Shown piece by piece: positions 1-13,300 of a stretch of DNA of 33,455 nt. Location of the stretch: the NCBI GenBank assembly GCA_012064415.1, contig SSNU01000084.1, positions 71,442 through 104,896 of the forward strand, given 5' to 3'. How positions within the stretch are numbered: position 1 is the first letter of the stretch; the number at the start of each line of letters is the position of its first letter. The translations under genes and the position numbers were made by a program. Origin of the DNA: Gyrodactylus bullatarudis. Taxonomy: Eukaryota > Platyhelminthes > Monogenea > Gyrodactylidea > Gyrodactylidae. The notes under the pieces are model-generated. The model did no database searches and was not told the origin of the DNA. It saw only the letters and a list, made by a program, of their open reading frames with translations.

Positions 1-330
1 TTGAAGATTTTTGATTAAATCACAAAGTAAAGTTTCATTGGTGCTAGATATAGGCATTAAGTAACCAGGATTTAATGAATCTTGCATAATCACTGAGAAC
101 GGTAATTCGAAAGTTGGGCTTAGACAAACAAAAAAAAGACTGCAAATAGCGGCACTCCTTCAGGAAAGAATCCAGTGAAGTTGATTTTGACAAAGTAGTG
201 GCGATTGCTGTTATCGATGAAACGGCAACTCCTGGAACGAATGCCACAAGCCTTTGCGCAGAACCTGGTAGCCCTTCAACTACTAAGCAACTCCACGTTT
301 ATCCAGTTAATTACTGGAAGTAACCAAGGA
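1..330. other. Left edge, unidentified; short open stretch 150-323
   Basis: This stretch is somewhat less A+T-rich than its surroundings. A plus-strand frame is open from 150 to a stop at 321-323, preceded by an AG (148-149). It has no ATG near its start, and I recognise no domain in it. It could be a terminal exon of a gene to the left or a transposon fragment. Nothing here decides between these. Confidence 0.2.
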
Positions 331-339
331 AATTCCCCA

Positions 340-393
340 CAGATCTTTGTAAAAAATCATAGGTTCCCAACATGTATCAATATCAATAAAGTT
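340..393 (-). repeat. Family B2 MITE, right-end fragment
   Basis: Matches the outer right end of subfamily B2 (TTTGTAAAAAATCATAGGTT followed by a CCCAA...ATCAAT-type end). Only about 55 bp is left. Confidence 0.5.
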
Positions 394-630
394 TAAATCA
401 TCTCTAAATTAGTGAATTGAAAATCTTCCAAAATTTGGAATCCAGATCTATCTATTTTGAGAGAGACCGGAAATTTCTTTTATTCTAAATTTAAGAGTAT
501 TCAATCTGCCAGAAATAATCTAGCCAATAGTCTAAAATTTCATATTAAAATTCAATGTAAAACCAATGGAATTAGGTCTTGAAAAACATGTATGAAATTA
601 GAATAACATTTTGACCTCATTTCTATCTTT

Positions 631-1317
631 ATGATGATAAAAAAGTTGTTTACAAACTATTCAGTCTATCTTTTCATTAATCTCGTTCTTACCCACTCTG
701 ATTGTGAATCAAGAGTTCCTTTGAAGAAATGGAATGTTTTTTGTTACAATACTAATGGACAGTTAACTCTGAAGAAAATCAAACATAAAATAGATAACAA
801 TGCTTTTGATATATTCTCAGCATTCAACTTGGATCCATTAGCAGACTTGAATGATGTTGAATTAGCGTATATATCGAACTATTCATGTTCTCTAGAAAGT
901 TTCTTCTCAATCAAAAATAATTCTAATAGTATTGTATATTTGGATATTTCCTTTATTGAATTGTTCGCTGAAATACTTATCAATGGGGAATTATTGACAA
1001 CAACTCAAAATAGTTTTCATGAAAATCTAATTCAGTTGAACTTGGAACCAATAGTGGAAAATAAGCTTGAAATTAAGTTCACGCCGACTCTAAAAAGAAT
1101 TGAAAGTATCACAAGTGTCCTTAGAGAGAGGAATGAAACAATACCTAAGCCTGAATGTTGGCCAGAGGAATTTCATGGATATTGTCATGTAAACCTGATA
1201 AGAAGTATGCAGGCATCATTTGGATGGGACTGGGGTCCATCGATTATTAGCCCAGGATTTTGGAAATTGCCTCAAATCATTAGTCGAGATGAAAAGATCC
1301 ATTTTCGAAACATAAAG
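631..1317 (+). CDS. MANBA: Beta-mannosidase exon 1 (signal peptide, N-terminal jelly roll)
   Basis: This exon encodes residues 1-229 and ends phase 0 at AAAG|GTACTT. It starts with ATGATG. The second ATG (634) has A at -3 and may be the real start, while the first has T. Residues 5-24 are hydrophobic and end near H-S-D-C, as expected of a signal peptide. The stretch E-C-W-P-E-E-F-H-G-Y-C-H-V-N-L-I-R followed by M-Q-A-S-F-G-W-D-W-G-P is diagnostic for metazoan beta-mannosidases. I found no convincing TATA box in 500-630, and an upstream non-coding exon cannot be excluded. Confidence 0.92.
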
Positions 1318-4300
1318 GTACTTATTTAAGCTCAAATCAATTAATATCAATCAATCTCATAATTCTAATTAAAGGTAGTTAATATGAAGATGGGAATTTA
1401 TGATTTTTACAAAATTTTTATTTTTTTCATCAAGAAATCGAATTTGATCAAGATTATTTGGAATCTAGATCATGAGGCCCTCTTTCAGGGTAGGGAGAAA
1501 AACAATTTAGAAAAAATCAATTTTTAAGAAAAATACGGCAAATGTGAAATCTTGAAGTAGCTCCAAATTCCCATTTTTTTGAACTTTGAGCTGAAAATTT
1601 TTGTTGATTTCAATGTGAGAGAGTGATCAAAGTTGATTTTTAGGATCACAATAAGACAAAAAAACCGATTATCATAATAAAAAATTTGATAAATTCGTCA
1701 TTTCTCAGGGATCTTGAATTATCAAATTTCATCGACTTTCAAGTAGGGAAAATGATGAAAAATTCAAAATAATAAAATTTAAATCTATAAATGGTTGTCA
1801 TATAAATACTATCACAATGCGAAATTTTTGTGCACTTCCATTGGTTGAGCTGAGTGTAAATCGCATCAACAGAGCAGGGGGGGTTCACTTCTGATTTCAC
1901 TTTTTGCCTCTTCAGGAATGCATCAATTTAAGAGATTGATTAAGAGAATTGAATAGCGTTTGATGACCATTATTGTTTGAAATATTTCTTTTCTATACCA
2001 TCCTGTATCATCATAGTGTGTTTTAGATCTCATATAATCTATATGTATATTTGATGATCGTGATATTTTATGCATTCTCTAAAAAATTCTTTTCTTTGAT
2101 CCTGGATCAAATGCTTATCATATTAGCTTAGAATATTATTCATTTCACCCTTATCTGATGGGGTCAGTCTGATTATTCGTATGAAAGCGTCATCCTTCAA
2201 ATTTAGTGGATGAGTTCCACAAAAAATTATTCAAATTAAAATTCGGCATATCCAAAAGAAATTTTATACCTTCTTCTTTTTCGCAAGAACCATCTCTAAG
2301 GGTGCCTAGGATCTTCATTGGACCAATTTATCGTTCTTCAAGCTTTGATAATAATAGATCAAGGATTAATGTTTAACCAGGGACATAGCTTGCTTAGACA
2401 TTACTAAATTATAAAACTCTAGAGAAAAATTTTGTAAATACAAATTAATAAAATAATAATTTATAATTATTATTTTTATTTGCTTAGGATTTCTATACAA
2501 TAAAACAAATCAGAACTTATTTAAATCAGAAGTAATTTTTTGTTTATATCTGAAGACAAATTGTGGTGATTCGGAAATTTTCGGAATATTTCTGAATCTG
2601 AAGAACCCTAGATAGATATTTCAGATCAAAGAGTAATTCGAATTTGGCGAAAAACCCATATTTTTTGTGAGAAATCAAACCATTTAAAATATACAATTAT
2701 AAATAGGTAAATTTTATCCCTTCAAATCAAAAAGAATTTAAAACTTGAAAAAATGGAAATTTGGCTTATTTCATAATGGGATCCAAAATATATTTGACGT
2801 CCTGGATGTCGGGAGTAAAAAATATTGAGATTTTAAATTTCCATCTTAATATCAATTAGAATTTCGATACGGTCAACTAACTAAATATCTCTATTTTAAT
2901 TGGTTTATTTTTTGATAGATTTTATCAGAACCAGATGTTAAGTTTAAATTAGGACTATTGTCGTTGGAGATTACACTGAATATGCCAGGTGATAGTCAGA
3001 ATTCGATAAAAATTCAAATTCCAGAAATAGAAATGGAGGAAACAATTCAAATTCAAGGTAAAAATATTGCTCGGATAGCGATGGAGAATTTGAATGTAAC
3101 TTTCTGGTATCCGAATCAAGTCATGACAGGCCCAAAATTATACAACTTATCTATAATTTTATACAGAAATACAACTGTCATTGATCATACAGAGAGAAGA
3201 ATTGGTTTTCGCAAAATTAAGCTGATCCAGGTGAGAATTAGTTTCATGATTGTCGATTTAGCTGGCATATCAAGTAGTTTTACTCAAATCTTATAGGCCT
3301 ACTGGTTGAAATTAATTTGAAATAAGGTTATTTTTTCATTTATTTGAACAGTTATTAAAAACGATCATTCAAACTTAGGTCAATGAAAAAAATATCTTTT
3401 ATCATAGGTCAAACTCTTCTATCACACATTTCTTTAATCTGATTGGTCAACGAAGATATCTATATTTTTGGAATATTATAATTTATATCTAAATTTTCAA
3501 TAAGGATCAAACGATTTTTTTGTGCAACCAACCTTATTCAGAAAATTAATCTCTATTATACTGAAATGATACAGCAAGTCACTTGCTGCAAGTGTAAACT
3601 TCCCTAATAATTTGATTAGGGATCGCATTATAAGATTTTTTAAATTTTTTTTGCAAATTAAAATGAAAAAGCATTTGTAGAAAATTACCGTCGAAACTTT
3701 TGGAAGACTGAGAATATCAATACAGGTAAAAACTCCCTGAAGTGAAACAACCTAAATTTATTTTTAACTTTTTGTGCTTTATATAAAAATTTGGGAAGAC
3801 TTCATTCAAGATTTAATAGATTTACAAAACAATAGCATAGTCATTAATAAAAACATTTAATGGTTAGCAATCATGCCTAATTTATTTTCTATCAAGTAAA
3901 ACACTGAGTATTATTCATGCGTTAAAATATCTTTTAATAAGGTAGGATAAATTTTATGAAATTGGCAGTTTTATTGCTTCTCTTTAGTGTGATATTATGA
4001 TAATGATGAAAAAGTTTCAGTTCAGTAAAAAAATTGGATCATCAATTTATTTAGATCTACTAGTTAGTAATCGAATTGTTTCAAGGAAGAGAGCTAGTTT
4101 TCTTTTAATATTCTTGTATTACAATGAAGCCCCGATATGATCTATAGAGAATAACATCAATAATATCATTTTTATTGGACCAAATGAAGAATTATATAGC
4201 TTTCTCATTACAGTACATAATCTAAATGTTCCAGTATTTTCTGAATGATTTACAGGAAGTTTATTTTTATTGCGAGATCATAATAATTTGGCTTTAAGAT

Positions 4301-7300
4301 AATTTTATCAATTTGCATATATATTTTATAGGAAATATTTGTTAAAAACATGAATTCTACTAAACTTGATTAGAATGATGAAACTTGATCTATCATTACT
4401 TTTTGCTTGATTGAGATGATTAAAATAATATCACTGAATTTAATCGAAAGTAAGTTGATATGACACATTAACGTAAATGATTTCAAGAAATTTAATAGCA
4501 ACATCTCTCTTTATTCTTGTATATTCAAGATACATCATGTATCATTGGAAAATTATTATAAACATTCCTAAATTTTAATTTAGAATATTTTCAAAATGTT
4601 TTTTTCGAAAAAATCACAGTGGTTAATACTTGGACGAAATTTTTTAAAGAACAAATGTGAAGCTAGTTGACATGAAGATGAGAATTACTATTTATAAAAA
4701 AATTAGATATTTTCTCCGGATTCACAGAAAAAAAATGATTTTTTGTATTCTAAAATGGAATGAGCTAAGATATTCGAAAAAATACCGAAAAAAATTCAAT
4801 CTGACCAAAATTAGGCCGTTTTTTGAATTTCGAAAATGTACCAAATTTCCACTTTTTCAACTTCAGAATCCAAAATTTTTATCAATTTCAAAGATTTAAA
4901 GCAGTTAAATCCAGACAAAGAATTCGAATTGGGCCAAAGAGATAGCGAAGATCTTACTGTTTCCAAGAAAAAGTTAAACTTCAAGATTTTGGATAATATG
5001 TCTCCGTGATAATCGAAATATTCGAACGATTCGATTTCCCATAGTAATGACGAATTTCAGTGATCTTTCGCAGGTGAATTCGAATTCTTCGTTCAATGTT
5101 GATCCTGAATATCGGTACTTCACTGCTTTAAATTTTTGAAATAGATAAAAATTTTGGATTTGAAAGTAGAAAAAATTGGAAATTAAGTGCATTTCCGAAA
5201 TTCGAAAAACGACCAAATTTTTTTCGGAATTTTTTCGAATATCCACAATGTAGGCTCATTTTCTTGTTAACCTTTTTGGTGTCGATGGACATATAAGTCC
5301 ATTTTCCAATTTTTTTGAACCTTTATACCTCTACAAGTTTGATAGGTTTCTAGATTAGTTAAAGTATAAATTGAAGCCCACAACGTGAACTTGCTATCTT
5401 GATAGATAAATTTTGGTTTTTATAAAAATTGTGAAATAGCCTCGGCACCGAAAGGGTTAATAATATAAAAAAATATTTAAAGCTTTCTAATTAAAGTTTT
5501 GAAAAAATAATTCAATAAAACTATTTGAGACATCAGTTATAAGTCTTATAATTATCTGAGTCATAAAATTTTTTTGGAAAAAGATTATTCTGCTTTTAAG
5601 TAGTAACATTAAAATTTGTGATTTTAGCAACAATTTCAGGCTACTTCAAGAGATTATTCACAGGTTTTTTCTTTTGCTCAAGCTGATAGAATTGACATCT
5701 TCGGATTCAGTATGAAATTATCTCTCTAATGATGGCCGAAGCTTTGCAATATTCTAATTTTTTGATTTTGATAATCTACCCCTAATCCACATCTGTTTTG
5801 GGATAGAATTTTTTTTTCTGTGAATCCGGTTTCCCCCAAAAAAATCGTTCATTGAATAATCTGGCATTTTTTTCATTCCTTTAAAAATTTTAACTTCAAA
5901 TTAAAAAGAGATGTCTACAAAATAAAAAATTTCATGAGAAATTAAAAATTTTTTTGATAGCGTTACATATTCATTTCGTGACAAAGGATCTGTGTGAGTC
6001 GTTGTAAGAGGGAGAAACTTTTGTCAAAACTTTGCTAGTCGGCAGTTTACAAAAGATTTGAAAAATTAATTTCCATGACTTTTCAAGAAATTTAGTTAGA
6101 GAATATTCTTAGTTAATTTGACTTAGAAGCAATGTCACTCTCGAGCTGATTTGACTTTAACCAAAGTCGCCCACACTAGGAATTTAATTTTAATTCAATA
6201 ACTCAAGAATATAATATTTTATCATATATTGTATACTCAATATATACTCAAAAGGAAGGTTCCTTAACTAAAATTTTATCACTGTAATAAGTTAACAATG
6301 ATCATTGATAAATTTCAGTTCGAGGGTTTTATATGGTTTAGTTATAAAGTTTTTACTGATGATGAAAGATAGATAAAAGAATTTTTTTTCAGTATATATG
6401 TTACCGTTAATCTTATTACTCTTGATAGTCTTAAGACTCCCTGATAGTCTTGAGACTCTCAAGTTAGCTAGGGAATCTGTAAACTCGGTTTCTAGAATCC
6501 TTACTAGAGTTATTCATTGTTACAGGGAATCTAGAAACTCAAGGAAGTCTTAAGAATCCCTAACAAATGAACAAGCTCGAAATATTAAGAGAACCCAAAC
6601 TAGATTTCTATACGCACTTTACACTGACTTGCATTCCTACTATACTTGCATTTCGGCTTCCGATTCACCATTTGCCTTCAATCTTAAAAAATTTTTAGAA
6701 ACCTCCATAAAAATCGAACATAGTTATAATCTAAGAAACATTTCTTAGGTTTAATGTCTAAAAAATCTGTAATTTCTACATTGCAATTACCTTACGAATT
6801 TTCAATTTTCAGAGAAATTTGCCAAAATCTCAGATTAACGATACAACTATCGGGACATCATTTTACTTCTGTGTAAACAATAAATTTTTCTATATAAATG
6901 GTGCCAATATGATTCCATTGAGTTTACTATCAGGTCGAAGGAATTTCAATCACATGCCAGATTCATTTACTGAGAGGAGTTTTTTTGAGAGATTACGCAA
7001 TTCTGGTATTAACATGATACGCATTTGGGGTGGAGGGCGATATTCACCAGATTCATTAATGGAATTAGCTAATGAGTACGGAATTATGATATGGCATGAT
7101 CTCATGTTTGCCTGCTCAACTTATAAAATGTTCAATATTGAAGGAATCTTGTGAGTGCACTTTCCAAATGAAATATCAATTATGAAAATGAAGGCAAGTT
7201 TAATCTTCATTACTCGGTAGTAAACCTCTTATTTTAATGAAGCTGAGATTTTATGATTTTTACGGAATTCTAAAGAATTTGCATAGATTAAAATTTCTCT

Positions 7301-10300
7301 TGCCATTTGAAGAAGAAACTATTTTAATACGAAAAATATGGGCCTTTTTTTCAAATTTTAATTTGTCAAATAAATCCCATTTTTTCGAACTTTGAAATTT
7401 TTATTGATTTGAAAGTGGGAAGGTAGTCAAAAGTAGTTTTTCATTATAAGAATTAGATAAGAAAGACGGATAGTGCAATCATTATTTTGAAAGACCCATA
7501 GTCGAAATCTCATTGATTTGCAAGTAGTGAAAAGGATCAAGAAAACGAACTTCAACTTTCAAACGATAATGAGTCGAATCATTGGATCAGATTAAACATG
7601 ATTGGTTTCCTGGTCTAATTTTGATCTTCAGATTCAGAAAGATTCCGAAAATTTCGCCACTATTTGACTTCAGATATAAACAAAAAATAAGTTCTGATTT
7701 TTTTTATTGTACAGAAATCCTACATATTAGTAATCAAATAACAATTCTTTTTTAAGGTTTACATTATTAATCCTTGATATTATGAAAGCTTGAAGAACGA
7801 TAAATAGTTTCAGAGATGAGGTAACCTTAGAGATTGTTCTTGCGAAAAGGAAGGTATCAAATCTCTTTTAGACTTGCTGAAACCTCTTGAATTTTAATTT
7901 TAATCATTTTTCAACATAAATAAATTCTCAAGATTATCGGAAATTAATACTTGTTTTAATAATTTTATTTTCGGTACCTTTTCGGATTTTTTTTCAAACG
8001 GATCCGAATCTGAATTATCTGAAGAACCCTATTTTGATCATAAAAAACACTTTGCTTATAAATTATATTATTTTGTTCAAACTGTAAAATTAGGCAACAT
8101 GATCTAAATTCCAAAAAATCTTTAACATATTCGAATCCTTTATGAAGAAATTGAGAATTTTAAGTCAATGTCAATCAGCTTAATTTGTCAGCAATTTCGG
8201 AATCATATTACTTTTTATCGCCAATTCTAATGTCGGTCTGTTCTGACCAATTGAGATACTGTATTTTCAAAAAGACTAAATGATAACTTTAAATTTACTT
8301 TGCTAGAACATGGTTTTTACCTATCCACTAGGTAGAAGAATAAAAATGGCTAGATAACTGTTTACAGTGTTTCAAATGACTGAAGGAATACAGGAAGCCT
8401 TTTTTGACTTTTTGAACAAGGAAACTGAAAAAATTTCACTTGTTTTTAGAAAATAGTTGCAAAATTACTTAAATGAGATCTATTGATATGAGAAATTCAA
8501 TCTTCAAGTATTTTAATATTATTATCCCACCAAATTTTGCTTCAAAATACCTTTCCATGATTCTGTAATAAAATAAACAAAATTGTAAAAACTTTCAAAC
8601 CTAAAACGTTTTTGACCAATCAAAATTGTAGTATTCATGAAAAATAAGAGAAATTTAATTATTTTTACAACTTTTTAGGAATAATTAATGTGAATTCAGG
8701 TTAAAATTATGAAAATAAAACATTAAAAAACGTTTTTAATTTGAAAATTTTCATAATTTTGTTTATCTTATTCCAGAAGCATGGAGAGGTATTTTAAAGC
8801 GAAATTTGGTGGGATTATATTTAAAGTTATCATATCGATGGGCGATTTTAATAATTTTGGAATATTTCGTCCGGGTCTAATGCTTAGTATGTGATCAATA
8901 GTCTAGATGAAGTTAAATAAACAAGGGACATAACAGTCTAGGCGAGTTTCTTAGAGAACTGCTCAAATCTTTGAATATAACGGAATAATTTCAATTAAAA
9001 CTGGCCTGTTTATCAAAACTGGGACATTTTTCACATTTTGGTATGTCACCTTCTGTTCTTGAGAATTCAAGATTTTCTTCCTTTCTCCTATCAAGGTAAT
9101 TTTTTTTCTATAAAATGGAAAATGGAGCCAGCCTTAGAATTTTAAATTTATCATCTTAAACTCTCATTTTCATCTCCTCTCCCTTTGCAACTTAAGAAAA
9201 TACATCGTGTAAATAGACACATACAAACAAAAACTATTATACATTCTATTCAAGCCTCCTAATTTTCAATCAATCATATTTTAATTAGTATTTACATTAA
9301 AAATTTAACCTTGTAAGACGTAAATACCACCTCTTTTTTACTGTCTCATTTTCAATCTAAAGCTAGTTAATATAAAGATGGGAATTTATGCTTTTTACAA
9401 AATTATGAATTTTTTCACCAAGAAATCGAATTTGATCAAGATTTTTTGGATTCTAGATCGTAGGTTCCACTTTCAGGATCTGAAGAAAAAAAAATTTGAA
9501 AAAAATCATGTAGGTATCTTTTTGTATTTAGTTTTTTCTTATTATCGTCTGTAAAAGGTATACATTCACGAAAATATTCGTGAGTTTCGAAACTCCCGGA
9601 GCTTCAATATTTACGGTAACATACACATAGTTTTAACTTGAGTTCACATTATTTCTTACAAAAAAGTTGCAAAAATGACTTAAATCCTAATAAAATTATT
9701 TTTTCAATAGCTAAAAATAAAATGTCCCATATTTTCCATGAATATTACAATTTTGATCGGTCAAAAAACGTTTTTAATTTAAAAAATTTCACAATTTTGT
9801 TTATCTCATTCCAGAAGTATAAATAGGTTTTTTGAAGCGATATTTTAAAATACTTGAAGATTAAATTTATCATATCGAGTCTAATATATAGCCATGTTAA
9901 ATACATCAGTTGAGTTAAGTGGAATTCCAAAAATTAAAAAATTGAATCTACCTTGAGACATCACCAAAGCTATCTTCATCTCTCTCTGTAATTGATATTT
10001 TCATTAAAAATATTTCTCAATTAAAAGTTAAGCGTGGATGCAGTAGTCATTTTATGGATAGAAATGTAGATAAATTAAGTGAAAAATTATAATTTAATCA
10101 ATAAGTTGAGGTAATTATTCTGATCAAGAATAAGTAATACTTCAGATTCAAATTTACCAGTTTTATAGAAATCTGGTCTCAATCGACTTCTCAGTAGTGA
10201 AATGCAACAATATTTGAAACAAGTCAAGATGTGGATGATTCCTCAATAAACCCTCTTAACATGAACTTACTTGATAAGAAGTTGAGAATCTATAATTTTT

Positions 10301-13300
10301 ACACTCGATACTGAATAACAGTCTGAATTTCAAATGGTGATTTCCTGATAAAAAAACATTAAGGCTCCGTATAAAAATCATAGTTTCCTCTTCTGACATT
10401 TGTAGGAATAGACTGAGATGATTTTTTCAATATGAAGGGATCCTTCAGTTCAATTTGAGAAGAAACGGAAGCTTCTTCAAAAAAGAGGATCTATTCAAAC
10501 GTAATCAAAAAATAATAATCGTTCATCCTAATTTATACAGTATCTTAAATATTCACTATTCATAATTATAATACTTTTGTACTTTATTGAAAAACTTGTT
10601 GAGACTAAAAAAAGATTTCTCAATATTTGATAGTATCTCATCAAAGCTAGGTGACATTTTTATGGAAAATTCAATTTGAAGATAAAATTAAATTTCCCAC
10701 AATAATGACAAATTTGTCTAAACCTCTAAAGAGTATCGGTATTTAATCACTTAGAAGATGAAGATGAACTATGGTTTAAAATCTTCTCGTCTTCTTTGAC
10801 TGTTTATGAGAAGAGCATTAAAATTCAAATCTGATTATTTCAACAGTTGAAGTGACAGAAATTTTTAAGAGGTATCCAACAAAAAATGTTTCAATTTCTG
10901 ATCCTAAAATCTTTTAAACTTCAAACAATTGCATATTTGATTTTTACAGGCATGTTTTTAGATCTTGAAAATGATAATCAAGTTTATCTTAAGAGATGAC
11001 TTTAAGCCTTGAAGTTCAAATTTTTCGGTATGGTATGGCGTTAAAAGTTTCTTTCTCTTTGATATCCTTGATTTTCAAAAGAACGTTCAATATATTTTTT
11101 TCAAAAACGAGTCATCTTTATACTAAAATAAATTTTCAATAAATTATTGTGACTGAATAAGTCATATTTCATTCGAAAAAATTTTAGTCCTTCTTTAAGT
11201 AAATTGGTTAAATTTTAGATTCTATAAAAAAGAAAGTTTCCTATTCCATATATTAATCGCTAGGGCATAGAAATTTGAATCACGAGTTGGTAAAATAAGA
11301 TCAATATAATTTCCTAACTTGAAAAATAAAGATTTTAAAATGAGTTTTTGACCAAATTTTATTTGTTCTTGATACTCCATTATTTTTTAAGAAATAGGAA
11401 ATCTCTTGAAAAGGAGTTGACTCAGAATATTAATCGATTGAGAAATCATCCCAGTTTGGGAGTTATAGCTGCAAACAATGAGATTGAGTCCTACATGGAG
11501 CAGTTACATCGAGAAAAATCAATTTCTGAACAGGAATTGAAAGAATACCGGCGAATATTTTTTGAATTCATACCAGGAATCATCGAGAAAATTGCCGGAG
11601 ATGTATCCTTCTTGGTTTCTTCCCCTAGCAATGGAATTCACCAAAGAAAGGATTCACATGACTTTTATCTTAAATCACAAGTGAGTTTCAGAATGTTACA
11701 ATTTCCATGCATTCTGATTGACATATATTGGCTGGATAATTGCGAAATCTCATGAATTATTCCCGAATATCCTCTTCTTCACTCAAAGATGGGCTAATTA
11801 CAGTAAAAATATTTCTATTGAAACATCTTATTTTCACATTTTCACAAAAACTCACTTTTTCCTAAATAATACTTAATTAGGGGGTAAATATATTCGTGTT
11901 TCAATAAAATTAAGATGTTTCAATAATAAGTTGTGGAAATTTAAGAAATTAGATCGTTTTTCGAATTTTGTAAATGCACCAAATTTGTCCTTTGTCAACT
12001 TCTAAATCCAATATTTTTATCGATTTCAAAAATTTTGAAGCAGTTAAATGGAGATATTCGGGATCAGCATTAGACAAAGAATTCGGATTCAGCTGCAGAA
12101 ATCGAAAAATTTTAATTTATTGATTAGCACGAAGAGGAATGATACAATATTAAAAAGTTTAACTTTTTCTTGAAAACAGTAGATTCCATTTTTCCTGACT
12201 TTCCGAAGAAAATTATTGAATTTTTTGTAGAAAAAGTAAATTCTCATCTTCATTTCAATTAGGTTTAGGAATTGATAAAATATTCTCAAGATGAATTTTC
12301 TAATTCAAGGATCCACGTTATGGCGATGTTCACTATTATGATTATAGTGTTAATTCGTGGGATAGCATGAGATTTCCATTGTCAAAATTTACGAGCGAAT
12401 TCGGTTTACAGAGCCTTCCCTCTGTAGTCTCATGGAACAGATCAATTTTAGATGGAAAAGGTTTTGATGAACATTGGAACGTTGAAGGAGTTCTTATGAA
12501 GCATCGAGAACACCAACCCCACGGAAATGAGAATTTATTATTGATGGTCCAGAGAAATTTCGGCTTGCTGCCAAATACTTCAAGTCATTTGGAAAATTAC
12601 AAAAGGTAATTTATAAGACTTGTAGATTAAGTAAAAGATATTTTTTAATGAATACGTAGTAGTAGACTTGGACGAAATTTTGCAAAATTACTAAAATCGC
12701 CCATCGATATGATAACTTTGATCTTCAAGTATTAAAATGTAATCCCACCAAATTTCGTTTCAAAATACCTTTCTATGTTTCTGAAATAAGATAAACAAAA
12801 TTGTGAAATTTTTAAATATAAAACGTTTTTTAATTTTAACTTGAACTCACATTATTTCCCTACATAAAGTTGTAAAAATTACTTAAATCCTTTTAAAATT
12901 GTTTTTTTAATAGCTCAAAACTAAATTTCTCTTATTTTTAATAAAGGTCAGAAAAACGTTTTAAATTTAAAATTTTCATAATTTTGTTCATCTTATTCCA
13001 AGAGCATGGAAAGGTATTTAGAAGCGAAATTTGGTGGGATTATATTTAAATACTTTAAGATTAGTTTTTTCATATCGATGAGTGATTTAAGTTATTTTGC
13101 AAAATTTCGTCCAAGTCTAATACGTAGTTTCAGAATACTAAAAATTTCCTGAATGGAATTATATTAATAAAATCAACTCTGGATAACAAACAGCTTTTCA
13201 AGAAAAATATTCTAAACTAACACAAATATCTGGAAGTTTGAAATTATATAATGAATTTCAATTTTTTTTCATAAAATAGCTGTATTTTTCTTCGTTTATT

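Noticed and set aside
4657..5246. Open frames of 80-90 codons on both strands
   Set aside because: They are translations of the family B1 hairpin. The same sequence recurs in many diverged, frameshifted copies.
6354..6372. CTGATGATGAAAG, another apparent hammerhead core
   Set aside because: There is no room for stem II between the two core blocks, and no flanking pairing.
12652..13128. A 9-bp target duplication ATACGTAGT around the family A copy, which would suggest a Mutator-type element
   Set aside because: TACGTA also follows the isolated family A end at 32549-32562, so it may be part of the element. The duplication is not secure evidence.
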